Assembly (NCBI GenBank): GCA_035275065.1
Contig: DATENM010000002.1
Coordinates: 124,001-188,000, forward strand
Source: Blastocatellia bacterium
GTDB lineage: Bacteria > Acidobacteriota > Blastocatellia > UBA7656
Length of the DNA: 64,000 nt
Reading direction: 5' to 3'
The position numbers and the translations under genes are program-made. Positions 54,799 to 63,931 of this stretch are shown piece after piece; position 1 is the first letter of the stretch, and the number at the start of each line of letters is the position of its first letter. A model generated the notes under the pieces. It searched no databases. It saw only the letters and a program-made list of their open reading frames with translations, and was not told the origin of the DNA.

Positions 54799-55728
54799 TT
54801 ATGATCCCTTCTTGGTCTTTCCCTTCCCTGTCTTTGATGGCTTGGCGTCTGCCGCTGTAATGCCGTTTTCTTTCAAATGCTGCCTGACGAGATAATCCTT
54901 ATAACGGGCTCTGTATCGGCGATTCCGCAAGGCATGAGCACATGCTGTGGAACAGCTTGGCTGATCGATGCGTCCGGCCCAGAAGATGCGCCGGCATATT
55001 TCACATTCACGTATGCGCTTCGCCTCGACTCCATCAATGGCAGAGGCAAACATATCTTTGTCGATATAGAGTTCGCCGTTGTCATCAATCATGATCTGAG
55101 CAGACGATCTGAGTTGCGAAGCTAAGGCTAAATTCTCTTGGGGGTTTTCTGCATTAGCAATGCGACTAATCAAGCGTAGCTTGTCACGCGATTCTTGGAC
55201 AAAGAGATAGCGCACTACAGCTTCAACCATTGCGGCTTCTACCTCTGCGCCTTCTATTACTGGCAGTTCTTCTCCAACTTGCCATATATAGTCGCGGAAT
55301 GCTTTTGGTAAACCCGTAAGACATTGGTTTATCGCTTCGACATTTGCTTTGGTCTGCAAGGCTTGCAGTGCATCCGACTTCTCTATCGCCTCTCCACTGT
55401 AATCCAACATTCTCTGGGAATATGCTAGTGTACGGTCTAGGGAATCGGCTGATCCTTCAGGAGGCCCCAACGCCTCCAAATCAATACCAAGTTCCTGCCG
55501 TCTCGTTTCATGCCACGATTCATACTCTGCTAGCCCTGCCTTAGTGAGTTCATCCACACGCTCGAACACATCTATAAGCTCGGCATCCCCTGGCACCATA
55601 TTCACAAGATCAAGAATCGCTTGGAGTTTTTCTGGGGCAGGCTTCAACCTGCGTGATGCTTGTCGTACCTTAGAGCGTTTCTTATGTTTGTTTTTTGCAG
55701 TTGAACGCATCACGTGCGATGGTATCAT
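54799..55728 (-). CDS. Zinc-finger protein of unknown function (CGNR-like C-terminus)
   Basis: The 309-residue protein has a Lys/Arg-rich N-terminus, a long helical middle, and a C-terminal treble-clef-like motif with Cys242, Cys245, Cys259 and Cys263 (ECEICRRIFW ... PSCSTACAHALRNRRYR). This resembles the CGNR zinc finger of actinobacterial-type regulators. It ends in a basic tail (KTGKGKTKKGS). It is divergent from the excisionase-like gene with a 48-bp gap and upstream of the integrase in the same direction, a position suited to an element regulator. I do not recognise the middle region. ATG 55710 is an alternative start. Confidence 0.65.
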   Translation of the reverse strand: MIPSHVMRSTAKNKHKKRSKVRQASRRLKPAPEKLQAILDLVNMVPGDAELIDVFERVDELTKAGLAEYESWHETRRQELGIDLEALGPPEGSADSLDRTLAYSQRMLDYSGEAIEKSDALQALQTKANVEAINQCLTGLPKAFRDYIWQVGEELPVIEGAEVEAAMVEAVVRYLFVQESRDKLRLISRIANAENPQENLALASQLRSSAQIMIDDNGELYIDKDMFASAIDGVEAKRIRECEICRRIFWAGRIDQPSCSTACAHALRNRRYRARYKDYLVRQHLKENGITAADAKPSKTGKGKTKKGS

Positions 55729-55776
55729 AGAGGGGTATTGAGATACAACGAAAAACTCAGGAAAGGATGCAGGTAA

Positions 55777-55977
55777 ATGGAAGGTGAAGAAGTAGCACAG
55801 AGAATCGCTTGGGGGATTGCAGACATCGCCAAGTCTACGGGGTTGAGTGTTGCCTTTCTTCGCAATGAGGTCAGGCGCAAGGCGCTACCCATAAAGCGAT
55901 TCGGGCGGAGAGTCCTTGTCTTAGATGACGACCTTAAACGCTATTTGTCGGAGGGCCAGCCCAAAGCTGAAGCCTGA
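55777..55977 (+). CDS. Excisionase-like helix-turn-helix protein
   Basis: The 66-residue protein fits the MerR-like/excisionase HTH_17 fold: GIADIAKSTGLSVAFLRNEVRRKALPIKRFGRRVLVLDDDL, where the wing RFGRRVLV and the final helix (LKRYLSEG) are characteristic. Such proteins direct the integrase to excision. ATG 55777 follows AAGGATGCAGG. It is divergent from the zinc-finger gene and upstream of the replication gene on the plus strand. Confidence 0.8.
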   Translation: MEGEEVAQRIAWGIADIAKSTGLSVAFLRNEVRRKALPIKRFGRRVLVLDDDLKRYLSEGQPKAEA

Positions 55978-56212
55978 TGCTTCAGCTCGGTTTCTCAACG
56001 TCGCTCATTAGCAGGCTATCACCGACCCTTCTGAGCTTCAAAGGTAGCACATGCCCTCTGGGAGTATTAGCAGTGCTGTGTGGAGATAGCACAACGCTTC
56101 CCGCCGGCCTGCCATAAAAGATTTCTCGATAGATGTCTCTACTAGGAGGCTATGCAAAATCTACGATTCACTTGACAAGCGTTGCCAGAGACAGCAGCAG
56201 AACGCCGCTGCA

Positions 56213-56956
56213 TTGTCTGATTATGGCGAGCATCGCGCCGCAGAGCGTTTGATCAAATGTGCTCAAGAAAGGAAGAGGATGGCTGATTCCAAGTCCGTAC
56301 AAATCGCCAGTCTATTTCGCTGTCAGTTGCGTTACTGCGAATTTTGCCACTGGCGGGATTCTCGCCGGATTTTCAGAAAGTATTTCAGAAGGTTACTCGC
56401 CTGTGTTGATGAGGGCTATAGGCTGGCCATTCTTACGCTTACCATTCGCAATTTATCAAGTATCAGAAGCCAGGACTATGACCGGCTTTCTCAAAACCTC
56501 AAGATGTTTTTCCAGCATGATCTTTTCAAACAGCACGTGTACGGTGGACTCTCAAGAATAGAGACAACCTTTAATGATAATCGTCAAGAATTTCACCCGC
56601 ATATTCACATCATAATCGCTTATCGAGCTTGCATATCCCAGAATGAGATAAAGGCTGTGTGGAAGGCTCTGACGGCAGATATAGAAGATTATGAGCCTTC
56701 AGATTCGCCTGCCGCCCAAGCATCCAGCCGAAGCACATGGATCAAGAAAATCGAGTTCAACAAGAGCAATCCAGCAAGGATTCGCAAGGCCATCAGAGGG
56801 GCACTCAATTACGTCTGTAAGTTCAACCCAATCGCTAGCCCAGAGGCTTTTGCAAACTATTACTGTGCTACAAACGGCAAACGACTTGTCCGAGCCTATG
56901 GAGGACTGCGCAGGAGGTTCGTTCGGGCTCTGGATAATCAATGGCCATTATCTTGA
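56213..56956 (+). CDS. Rolling-circle replication initiator, pC194/pUB110 (Rep_1) type
   Basis: The 247-residue protein carries the family landmarks: Cys37, Cys42 and Cys45 in FRCQLRYCEFCHWRDSRR, the strand LAILTLTIRN (motif I), HUH motif HPHIH (128-132), and the catalytic Tyr200 in ALNYVCKF followed by YGGLRRRF. Rep nicks the double-strand origin and initiates plasmid rolling-circle replication. The only in-frame start is a TTG at 56213 without a good site; the frame is open back to 56090 and the upstream residues still look like the family, so the real start or an upstream frameshift is unresolved. A 24-bp palindrome follows the stop. Confidence 0.85.
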   Translation: MSDYGEHRAAERLIKCAQERKRMADSKSVQIASLFRCQLRYCEFCHWRDSRRIFRKYFRRLLACVDEGYRLAILTLTIRNLSSIRSQDYDRLSQNLKMFFQHDLFKQHVYGGLSRIETTFNDNRQEFHPHIHIIIAYRACISQNEIKAVWKALTADIEDYEPSDSPAAQASSRSTWIKKIEFNKSNPARIRKAIRGALNYVCKFNPIASPEAFANYYCATNGKRLVRAYGGLRRRFVRALDNQWPLS

Positions 56957-56962
56957 TAGAAG

Positions 56963-56986
56963 GGTGCGCAAATGCATTTGCGCACC
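56963..56986. repeat. 24-bp perfect palindrome after rep
   Basis: GGTGCGCAAATG followed directly by its reverse complement, centred between 56974 and 56975, begins 7 bp after the rep stop codon. A further GCGCACC lies at 56994-57000. It could be a terminator or part of a replication origin. Confidence 0.7.
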
Positions 56987-57045
56987 TGCGACTTGCGCAC
57001 CGGACACGCTGCGGGAACGGGTCTTACTCTATATCTGAGGTAAGC

Positions 57046-57638
57046 CACTGGTTTGACCAGTGAGACTCGAAGAGCTTTGAGCATTCCAGCAGTCCAGTGT
57101 TTGCAGGTGATTAAATGAAGGAGAAACGAAGTAGACACGGATGCCGGAAACCTATCACAGCTCGGCTCATTCGAGGTGGAATTGTGCATATCACCTTGTA
57201 TTCGTGCCCAAATACCGGCGCAAGACAATGTATGGGAAAATCAGGCGGGAGCTTGGGCCAATCTTTCACGAGCTGGCAAGGCAGAAGGAATGCCGGATTG
57301 TAGAAGGGCACATTATGCCTGACCACGTACATATGCTAATCGAAATACCACCGAAGCTTTCTGTGGCCTCAGCAGTAGGCTTCCTAAAAGGAAAAAGCGC
57401 CATTGAGATAGCTCGGCGGTTTAGTGGCAAGCGCCGCAATTTCAATGGCGAGTGCTTCTGGGCAAGAGGTTATGCAGTATCAACCGTTGGCTTTGAGATA
57501 GAAACGGTGCGAGCGTACATCAGAGATCAAGAGACAGCAGACAAAGAAGGACGGTTTTAGCAGGGTTCAGAGAAATTACATTCTCCTGAAGTATAAACAA
57601 TTCGCCTTGATGCTCTTGAGAGTATACTGGTATTCTCA
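57046..57638 (+). mobile_element. IS200/IS605-type insertion sequence (tnpA only)
   Basis: A left hairpin CACTGG-N5-CCAGTG (57046-57062), the tnpA gene, and a right hairpin with 8-bp stem (57617-57624 with 57631-57638) match the subterminal hairpins of IS200/IS605 elements, which move as single strands. No tnpB/IscB gene is present, the IS200 arrangement. Exact cleavage sites are not determined. Confidence 0.7.
57141..57560 (+). CDS. tnpA: IS200/IS605-family Y1 transposase
   Basis: The 139-residue protein has the compact TnpA fold: NCAYHLVFVPKYRRK at the N-terminus, HUH pair His62 and His64 in PDHVHMLIEIPP, FLKGKSAIEIARRF, FWARGYAVSTVG and the catalytic Tyr126 in VRAYIRDQE. It cuts and joins single-stranded DNA at the element ends. 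It appears complete and flanked by hairpins, so the element may be active. ATG 57141 opens the conserved N-terminus. Confidence 0.93.
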   Translation: MPETYHSSAHSRWNCAYHLVFVPKYRRKTMYGKIRRELGPIFHELARQKECRIVEGHIMPDHVHMLIEIPPKLSVASAVGFLKGKSAIEIARRFSGKRRNFNGECFWARGYAVSTVGFEIETVRAYIRDQETADKEGRF

Positions 57639-57704
57639 CCGCCTGCTGTTCAGGTGTCTTGTTTACTACAATTGGCCTTTGCTGTCTCATAGAGGTGATT
57701 TTGC

Positions 57705-60455
57705 ATGGCTGTCAATGAGGCTGCTACACGAAGACTGTTCATTGATCGGGAGCTAACCGTCGCAGGCTGGGATGTGGATGATCCCGCGCTTGTCGGTCTG
57801 GAAATTCCGGTTGATGGCGCAGGAGCCGAGCCGTGGAATGGCATCACCGATTATTGTCTTTATCAAAGCAACGGCGAAGTCATTGCGGTAGTGGAAGCCA
57901 AGAGAACGAGCCGTCATGCGCGCGTCGCTGATGAACAGGTTAGGCACTATGTCACACAGATTGAACATCACCAGAGTTTTCGCCCGTTCGGTTTTATGAC
58001 CAACGGCGCGGATATTTATTTCTGGGATGTTGGCGAGGGTACACCCAGACTGGTATCGCGGTTCTTCACGCCCGAAGATTTAGAAAACCTACTTTGGATA
58101 AGGCAAAACAAGCAGCCGTTGAGCGAAATGGCAATCAATAGCCAGATTGCCGGAAGGATTTATCAGCAGGAAGCAATTCGCCGCATCGCTGACGCTTTCG
58201 AGCAGAGCAAGCGCCGCGCGTTGCTCGTGATGGCGACAGGCACAGGCAAAACACGCACGGCGATGGCACTGATTGACTTATTTCATCGCACCAATCAAGC
58301 GCGGAGCGTTCTTTTCTTAGCCGACCGCGACGCCTTAGTTGACCAGGCTTTGAAAGATGGATTCCAAACACATCTGCCGAACGAGCCGCGCGACCGTATC
58401 TATACCCATGCCATTGACAAGACAAAACGCCTCTACGTCGCAACGCTGCAAACCATCGGGCGCTGCTTCAATTCATTCAGCCCGGCATTTTTCGATTTGA
58501 TTATCTTCGACGAAGCGCATCGCTCAATCTTCAATCGTCTTGGCGAAGTAATGGACTACTTCGATGGGCGCATGATCGGTCTGACCGCAACGCCGGCGAA
58601 TTTCATCGACCGCGATACGTTTCGCCTCTTCGATTGCCACAATAACCTACCCACCTACCTCTACAGCTATAAGCGTGCAGTTGACGAGGAGTTTCTTGTC
58701 AATTACAGCCTCTATCAAGCGCGCACGCGTTTTCAGCGACAGGGCATTCGCGGCGTTGACCTGTCCGAAGAAGAACAAAACGCCCTTATAGATCAAGGGC
58801 TTGATCCTGATGAAATTGATTACTCAGGGACAGAGATAGAAAAGACCGTCAGCAATACCGACACGCTGCGCCGTCAGTGGGAAGAGCTTTGGGAAATCTG
58901 CCACAAAGACCAATCGGGCCAGCTTCCTGGAAAGACGATTATCTTTGCAATGACGCAGGCCCATGCCCAGCGGCTGCAAATTGTCTTTGAGCAGATGTTT
59001 CCGCAGTTCCCCGAACTTGTGAAAGCCATCACCTCAGACACCGAACGTGTGCGCGATGGCAGCTATGGCGACGGGTTGATTACGCAATTTAAGAAGAACG
59101 ATATGCCGCGCATCGCCATCTCAGTAGATATGCTCGACACCGGCATTGACGTTCCCGAAGTGGTCAATCTGGTTTTCATGAAGCCGGTACGTTCACAGAT
59201 CAAGCTCTGGCAGATGATCGGGCGCGGGACGCGCAATCACGAAGCCTGTAGATACTTTGACCGGCTGCCGGAAGGCCACAAGAGCGAATTCAAGGTCATA
59301 GATTTCTGGGAAAACGAATTTGACAAGAAGGCCGAAGAAGTGACCGCGCAGACCATACCCGTACTAGTCAGAATCTTCAACACGCGGCTGAACATCCTCA
59401 ATTATTATCTAAAGCAGCAAAGCTCGGAAGATTGCAAGCGTGTGGTTGCTGACCTGCGGGCGCAGATTGCCCAGATTCCGCTTGATTCATTCGCTGTACG
59501 CCGCGAGTACCCAAAAATCGAAGAAGCCTGGAAGGATGCTTTCTGGCGCTTTCTGAGTCCTTCAAACATCGAGTTTTTGCGGCTGAAAGTTGGGCCACTG
59601 CTACGCTACGTTCCCGATGTGGATGTGGCTGCGGCGACGTTCACTAGCAAAGTCGAGCGGTTGAAGTATCAGATTCTCACCGATAAGCTGCGGCCCGACA
59701 CGCTCGAATCCATTATTGAGGATGTTCAACGTCTGCCCGATTTCGTTTATGAAAATCCTGCCTGCAAGTCATCCATCGAGCTGTGCCTTTCGTCTCGACT
59801 ATCGAACGCCAGTCCGTCAGAATTGAGCACGGCCATTGAAATGCTGGCTCCGAAGATGCGCTTTCGCCGCGAGCAGCAGAATGCATTTCTCATGCTTGAT
59901 CTACCCGACTACATCGCCACGAGTGGCTATGTCACTTTGAGCGATGGCGGCGAACAGGTTTACGTGACCGAATACCGCGAGCGAGTTGAACGCCGGATTC
60001 TCGAAATTGTCGAAAGCCATCCGTCTATTCGGGCGATTCGAGAAGGGCGCGAGGTGAGCGACAATCAACTTATCGAATTGGAACGTACGCTGCGCGATAA
60101 GCTTGGCGCGAAGGACATTCAGCTTTCGACTGACAACATCCGCAAGGCTTACGGCTTGAAAGTCGGCAGCCTGCTTGGATTCATTCGCTACTTGCTCGAA
60201 CTCGAATCATTGCCCGATTATGAAGTCATCGTGAAGCGCCGTTTCGGACAACACATTGCCGCGCATCATTACAACGCCGACCAGTTGCGGTTTCTGAGTG
60301 CGGTGCAGAGCGTCTTTTTGCAGCAGCGCCGTTTGCAATTGGCCGATTTGTACGAAGGCCCATTTGAAAGTTTTGGCAATAATGCCGTTGAGCGTTTCTT
60401 CACACCGCAGCAAGTCGAAGAACTGCTCGCCCTGACCGAACAATTGGCAGCATAG
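57705..60455 (+). CDS. hsdR: Type I restriction enzyme R subunit
   Basis: The 916-residue protein has the N-terminal nuclease with DYCLY and VVEAKR (Asp49, Glu64, Lys66), then a superfamily 2 motor: Walker A ATGTGKT (177-183), DEAH (269-272), a TATPANF motif, and motif VI (QMIGRGTRNHE). It cleaves and translocates DNA when bound to M and S subunits. GAGGTGA precedes ATG 57705. HsdM follows after 9 bp, so hsdR-hsdM-hsdS form one operon. All motifs are intact and the length is in range for the EcoEI-like group. Confidence 0.95.
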   Translation: MAVNEAATRRLFIDRELTVAGWDVDDPALVGLEIPVDGAGAEPWNGITDYCLYQSNGEVIAVVEAKRTSRHARVADEQVRHYVTQIEHHQSFRPFGFMTNGADIYFWDVGEGTPRLVSRFFTPEDLENLLWIRQNKQPLSEMAINSQIAGRIYQQEAIRRIADAFEQSKRRALLVMATGTGKTRTAMALIDLFHRTNQARSVLFLADRDALVDQALKDGFQTHLPNEPRDRIYTHAIDKTKRLYVATLQTIGRCFNSFSPAFFDLIIFDEAHRSIFNRLGEVMDYFDGRMIGLTATPANFIDRDTFRLFDCHNNLPTYLYSYKRAVDEEFLVNYSLYQARTRFQRQGIRGVDLSEEEQNALIDQGLDPDEIDYSGTEIEKTVSNTDTLRRQWEELWEICHKDQSGQLPGKTIIFAMTQAHAQRLQIVFEQMFPQFPELVKAITSDTERVRDGSYGDGLITQFKKNDMPRIAISVDMLDTGIDVPEVVNLVFMKPVRSQIKLWQMIGRGTRNHEACRYFDRLPEGHKSEFKVIDFWENEFDKKAEEVTAQTIPVLVRIFNTRLNILNYYLKQQSSEDCKRVVADLRAQIAQIPLDSFAVRREYPKIEEAWKDAFWRFLSPSNIEFLRLKVGPLLRYVPDVDVAAATFTSKVERLKYQILTDKLRPDTLESIIEDVQRLPDFVYENPACKSSIELCLSSRLSNASPSELSTAIEMLAPKMRFRREQQNAFLMLDLPDYIATSGYVTLSDGGEQVYVTEYRERVERRILEIVESHPSIRAIREGREVSDNQLIELERTLRDKLGAKDIQLSTDNIRKAYGLKVGSLLGFIRYLLELESLPDYEVIVKRRFGQHIAAHHYNADQLRFLSAVQSVFLQQRRLQLADLYEGPFESFGNNAVERFFTPQQVEELLALTEQLAA

Positions 60456-60464
60456 GAAATTATC

Positions 60465-62171
60465 GTGCTTACAGACCCCGTACTTCGATCACAGATAGAC
60501 AGGCTTTGGGACAAATTATGGACGGGCGGATTGTCGAACCCGCTTGATGCCATCGAGCAGTTGTCTTATCTGCTTTTCATGAAGCGACTTGATGAAGAAG
60601 ACCTGAAGAACGAGCAGGCCGCGCGCCGGCGCAATCAGGAATATCAATCAGCTTTCTCTGACGTAACCCTGCGCTGGTCGGATTGGACAAAGCGCACGGC
60701 GGACGCGGCGCTCAAGCACGTTAAAGAAAAAGTATTTCCGGCATTGAGAGAACTGGGCGCGCAGGGAAGCTCTTTCCAAGAGTATATGCAGAATGCCGAG
60801 TTCAAAATCAACAAGCCAAGCCTGTTGATCGAAGCCTGCAAGCTGATTGATGAGATGAAAATCTCTGAACAGAATCAGGATGTGCAGGGTGACTTATATG
60901 AATACCTTTTGAACAAGCTAAACACGGCAGGACGCAACGGGCAATTCCGCACGCCACGCCACATCATCCGCATGATGGTGCAGATGCTTGCGCCGAAAGC
61001 GGGTGAGCGAATCTGCGATCCGGCAGCCGGAACGTGTGGCTTTCTGGTGAATGCCTATCAATATATTCTCGAAACCAAAACGAGCAAAGACGCTCTCGAA
61101 TACGATGAAGACGGAATGCCGCATCATCTGACTGGCGACTTACTGACGCCGCAGGAAAGAGAGTTCTTGCGGACGCGCGCCATCACCGGCTATGACAATG
61201 ATTCGGGCATGACCATGCTGCGCATCGGCTCGATGAATCTAATGCTGCACGGTCTCACGCATCCGCGATTCCATTATTCGGATACGCTGTCAAAAGGTTT
61301 CAACGAAGAAAAACAATATGATGTGGTGCTGGCGAATCCGCCGTTCAAGGGCGCGATTGATTCGGCTGATGTAAACCCATCCCTGCCGACACGCTACAAG
61401 AAGACTGAACTGCTTTTTCTGCACCTGTTTCTTCGCCTGCTCGACATGGGAGGCCGTTGCGCCGCGATTGTGCCCGATGGTGTGCTGTTTGGCTCAAGCA
61501 ACGCGCACATCGAGACGCGAAAGAAGATCATCGAAGAGAACCGACTTGAAGCGGTGGTTTCAATGCCGAGCGGAGTCTTTAAGCCTTACGCGGGAGTCTC
61601 GACAGCCGTATTGATATTCACGCGCGGCGACAAGACAAACCGGATATGGTTTTACGATATGGAGCATGATGGCTATTCGCTTGACGACAAGCGGCAGAAG
61701 GTCGAAGAGAACGATATACCCGATGTTCTATTGTGCTGGCGGCATCGCAATGATGAGGACTTCGCAAGCAAGCGAGCCGAGCGATTGACAGAGTTGCGAA
61801 CACAGATTGCACCGTTGAAAGCCGAGCGGTTGACGATGTTGAAAGAGATCAATCGCCTGACATTTGAAAATGCCATCGCGCCTGATGGAGACGAGCAAGC
61901 GCGGCAGGCATTAGAAGCCGACCAGCAAAAGCTTGCACAGCTTGAAGAGCAGATTGCACCACTGCAAAAAGAAATCAATCAGCTTACTCGGAAGTTTTGG
62001 GTAACGAAAGAGCAGGTGAAGGCGAACAAGTATGATCTTTCAGCTAGCCGCTATCGCCAAATTGAGCAAGACGAAGCCTTCTATGAAGATCCACAGATTA
62101 CACTTGAGCGCCTTTTCAAGTTGGACATGGTAATGGCTGATGAAACTAAGTCCTTACGAGAATTACTATAA
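60465..62171 (+). CDS. hsdM: Type I DNA adenine methyltransferase M subunit
   Basis: The 568-residue protein begins with GTG 60465 (AGGA about eight bases upstream). It has the HsdM N-terminal helical domain, FRTPRHIIRMMVQML, SAM-binding DPAAGTCGF (from Asp185) and the N6-adenine catalytic motif NPPF (291-294). Residues of about 440-510 form a long coiled coil that contacts the S subunit. With S it methylates the recognition sequence and protects host DNA. The stop overlaps the hsdS start by one base (TAATG). Confidence 0.95.
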   Translation: MLTDPVLRSQIDRLWDKLWTGGLSNPLDAIEQLSYLLFMKRLDEEDLKNEQAARRRNQEYQSAFSDVTLRWSDWTKRTADAALKHVKEKVFPALRELGAQGSSFQEYMQNAEFKINKPSLLIEACKLIDEMKISEQNQDVQGDLYEYLLNKLNTAGRNGQFRTPRHIIRMMVQMLAPKAGERICDPAAGTCGFLVNAYQYILETKTSKDALEYDEDGMPHHLTGDLLTPQEREFLRTRAITGYDNDSGMTMLRIGSMNLMLHGLTHPRFHYSDTLSKGFNEEKQYDVVLANPPFKGAIDSADVNPSLPTRYKKTELLFLHLFLRLLDMGGRCAAIVPDGVLFGSSNAHIETRKKIIEENRLEAVVSMPSGVFKPYAGVSTAVLIFTRGDKTNRIWFYDMEHDGYSLDDKRQKVEENDIPDVLLCWRHRNDEDFASKRAERLTELRTQIAPLKAERLTMLKEINRLTFENAIAPDGDEQARQALEADQQKLAQLEEQIAPLQKEINQLTRKFWVTKEQVKANKYDLSASRYRQIEQDEAFYEDPQITLERLFKLDMVMADETKSLRELL

Positions 62172-63931
62172 TGGCTTTTGAAACATATCCACTCGGAGAT
62201 ATATGTGATTTCTTGGATAATATGAGGGTTCCAATCAGTGAGGAACTCCGTAAGCCAGGGCCATATCCCTACTTCGGTGCTAACGGTCAACAAGGTTGGA
62301 TAGATAACTACATTTTCGATGAACCTCTCGTCCTACTTGCTGAAGATGGGGGCCAGTTTGGCTCCAAAACAAAGCCTATAGCTTACAAGGTTTCGGGCAA
62401 GTGCTGGGTAAATAATCATGCCCATGTTTTACGCGTGAAGAGTAACTGTGACATTGATTATCTACATCGGATTCTTAGCTTTTATGATGTCGCCCAATAC
62501 GTAAACGGGACTACTAGGGCAAAACTTACCAAAGGCAACGCAGAGCTATTACCAATTCCTCTTCCTTCCCTCTCCGAACAGAAGCATATCGCCATGACCT
62601 TGGAAAAGGCAGACCGGGTGCGCCGACAGCACCGCTATGCGCTTAAACTGAGCGATACGTTTTTGCCGTCAGTGTTTTTGAAGATGTTTGGCGACCCTGT
62701 TACTAACCCAATGGAGTGGGACATTAACCAATCGGGCGATATAAGTGAGGTACAAGGTGGGTTGCAATTAAGCAAGGTGAGAGATGAGCTTGAACTCAAA
62801 CGGCCTTACTTGCGAGTAGCAAATGTATATCGAGGCGTACTAAATATCTCTGAGATAAAATCTATTGGCTTAACGAAGAATGAATTTAAGAGCGTTAAAT
62901 TGCAAAAGGGTGACATTCTTGTTGTTGAAGGACATGGGAATATTGATGAGATAGGCAGATGTGCTGTTTGGGATGGTTCAATAAAAGACTGCGTTCACCA
63001 AAACCACCTAATTCGTATTCGTGTGAACTCGAAGATCATTAACAATCTTTATCTAAGCTTTCATATAAATAGCTTTGCCGGAAGAGACTATTTTAGAAGA
63101 TCAAGTAGAACAACAAGCGGATTAAATACTATTAGCACAGGCATTGTTAAAAGATATGCTGTAACTATCCCTCCAATAACATTGCAGGAGCAATTTGCTA
63201 ATATAGTCTATCAGTTTGAACGTCTTCGTGCGCAGCAACGAGAAGCTGAACGTCAAGCAGATCACCTGTTTCAAACGCTGCTGTATCGCGCCTTTCGCGG
63301 CGAGTTGACCGCGCGGCAGCCCGCTAAGATCGTTGCGTTTCCACGCCATAATAGCGTTGCTGATCGAGGGGCTATTCTTTCTTATATCGTTCACTTACTC
63401 TCACACCAGCCTACACTTGGGCGCGTCAAATGCGCTAAGTTTCTCTATTGGACATCAACATACGTTAGCATTGATATGGGCGGCAAATACCGGCGTGCAG
63501 CTGCCGGCCCACTCGCAGACTTCTTGGAATCAATAGAGGACACCGCTAAAGAAAAGGGCTGGTTTACTCTGCAACCGCGCAGTGGTGAAGGCTACTACTA
63601 CCAGCCCGGCCCAAACATCGCAGAGCGGGTTCAAGCCGCTATAGAAATACTAGGCGACCGAAAAGATAAGCTAGACAAATTGCTTGAAGACCTCGCGGGC
63701 GTTCCGTCCGATCAAATCGAAGCCGCCGCGACGCTGTTCGCAGTATGGAATGATTTTCTGATCGACGGACATCAACCCACAGATAAAGAGATCATTCGGG
63801 AAGCTCTGGAAAACTGGCATCCTGATAAGCGGCTCAAGAGGCTATTCAATCCAATTTTGCTAAAAGCCTCTTTGCAATGGATGAGAGAAATCAAATTGAC
63901 GCCTACAGGAATCGGCCCCCGAACTTCCTAA
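62171..63931 (+). CDS. hsdS: Type I specificity subunit S with extra C-terminal domain
   Basis: The 586-residue protein has TRD1 (1-145, YPLGDICDFLD), a first conserved helix (LSEQKHIAMTLEKADRVRRQ), TRD2 (about 180-345, ISEVQGGLQLSKV) and a second helix (QEQFANIVYQFERLRAQQREAERQ) followed by LLYRAFRGELTA, the usual end of HsdS. About 180 further residues follow: VKCAKFLYWTSTYVSIDMGG with a YRRAAAGPL turn, and a closing VWNDFLIDG...LENWHPDKR segment. The first part resembles a Panacea/SocA-type module. The TRD-coding DNA is clearly more AT-rich than hsdR and hsdM, as expected of exchanged specificity segments. ATG 62171 overlaps hsdM. Confidence 0.92.
   Translation: MAFETYPLGDICDFLDNMRVPISEELRKPGPYPYFGANGQQGWIDNYIFDEPLVLLAEDGGQFGSKTKPIAYKVSGKCWVNNHAHVLRVKSNCDIDYLHRILSFYDVAQYVNGTTRAKLTKGNAELLPIPLPSLSEQKHIAMTLEKADRVRRQHRYALKLSDTFLPSVFLKMFGDPVTNPMEWDINQSGDISEVQGGLQLSKVRDELELKRPYLRVANVYRGVLNISEIKSIGLTKNEFKSVKLQKGDILVVEGHGNIDEIGRCAVWDGSIKDCVHQNHLIRIRVNSKIINNLYLSFHINSFAGRDYFRRSSRTTSGLNTISTGIVKRYAVTIPPITLQEQFANIVYQFERLRAQQREAERQADHLFQTLLYRAFRGELTARQPAKIVAFPRHNSVADRGAILSYIVHLLSHQPTLGRVKCAKFLYWTSTYVSIDMGGKYRRAAAGPLADFLESIEDTAKEKGWFTLQPRSGEGYYYQPGPNIAERVQAAIEILGDRKDKLDKLLEDLAGVPSDQIEAAATLFAVWNDFLIDGHQPTDKEIIREALENWHPDKRLKRLFNPILLKASLQWMREIKLTPTGIGPRTS

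Noticed and set aside
56213..56956. HUH protein read as a conjugative relaxase or IS91-type transposase
   Set aside because: The Cys37/42/45 cluster before motif I, the short length and the YGGL ending match the pC194/pUB110 replication initiators instead.
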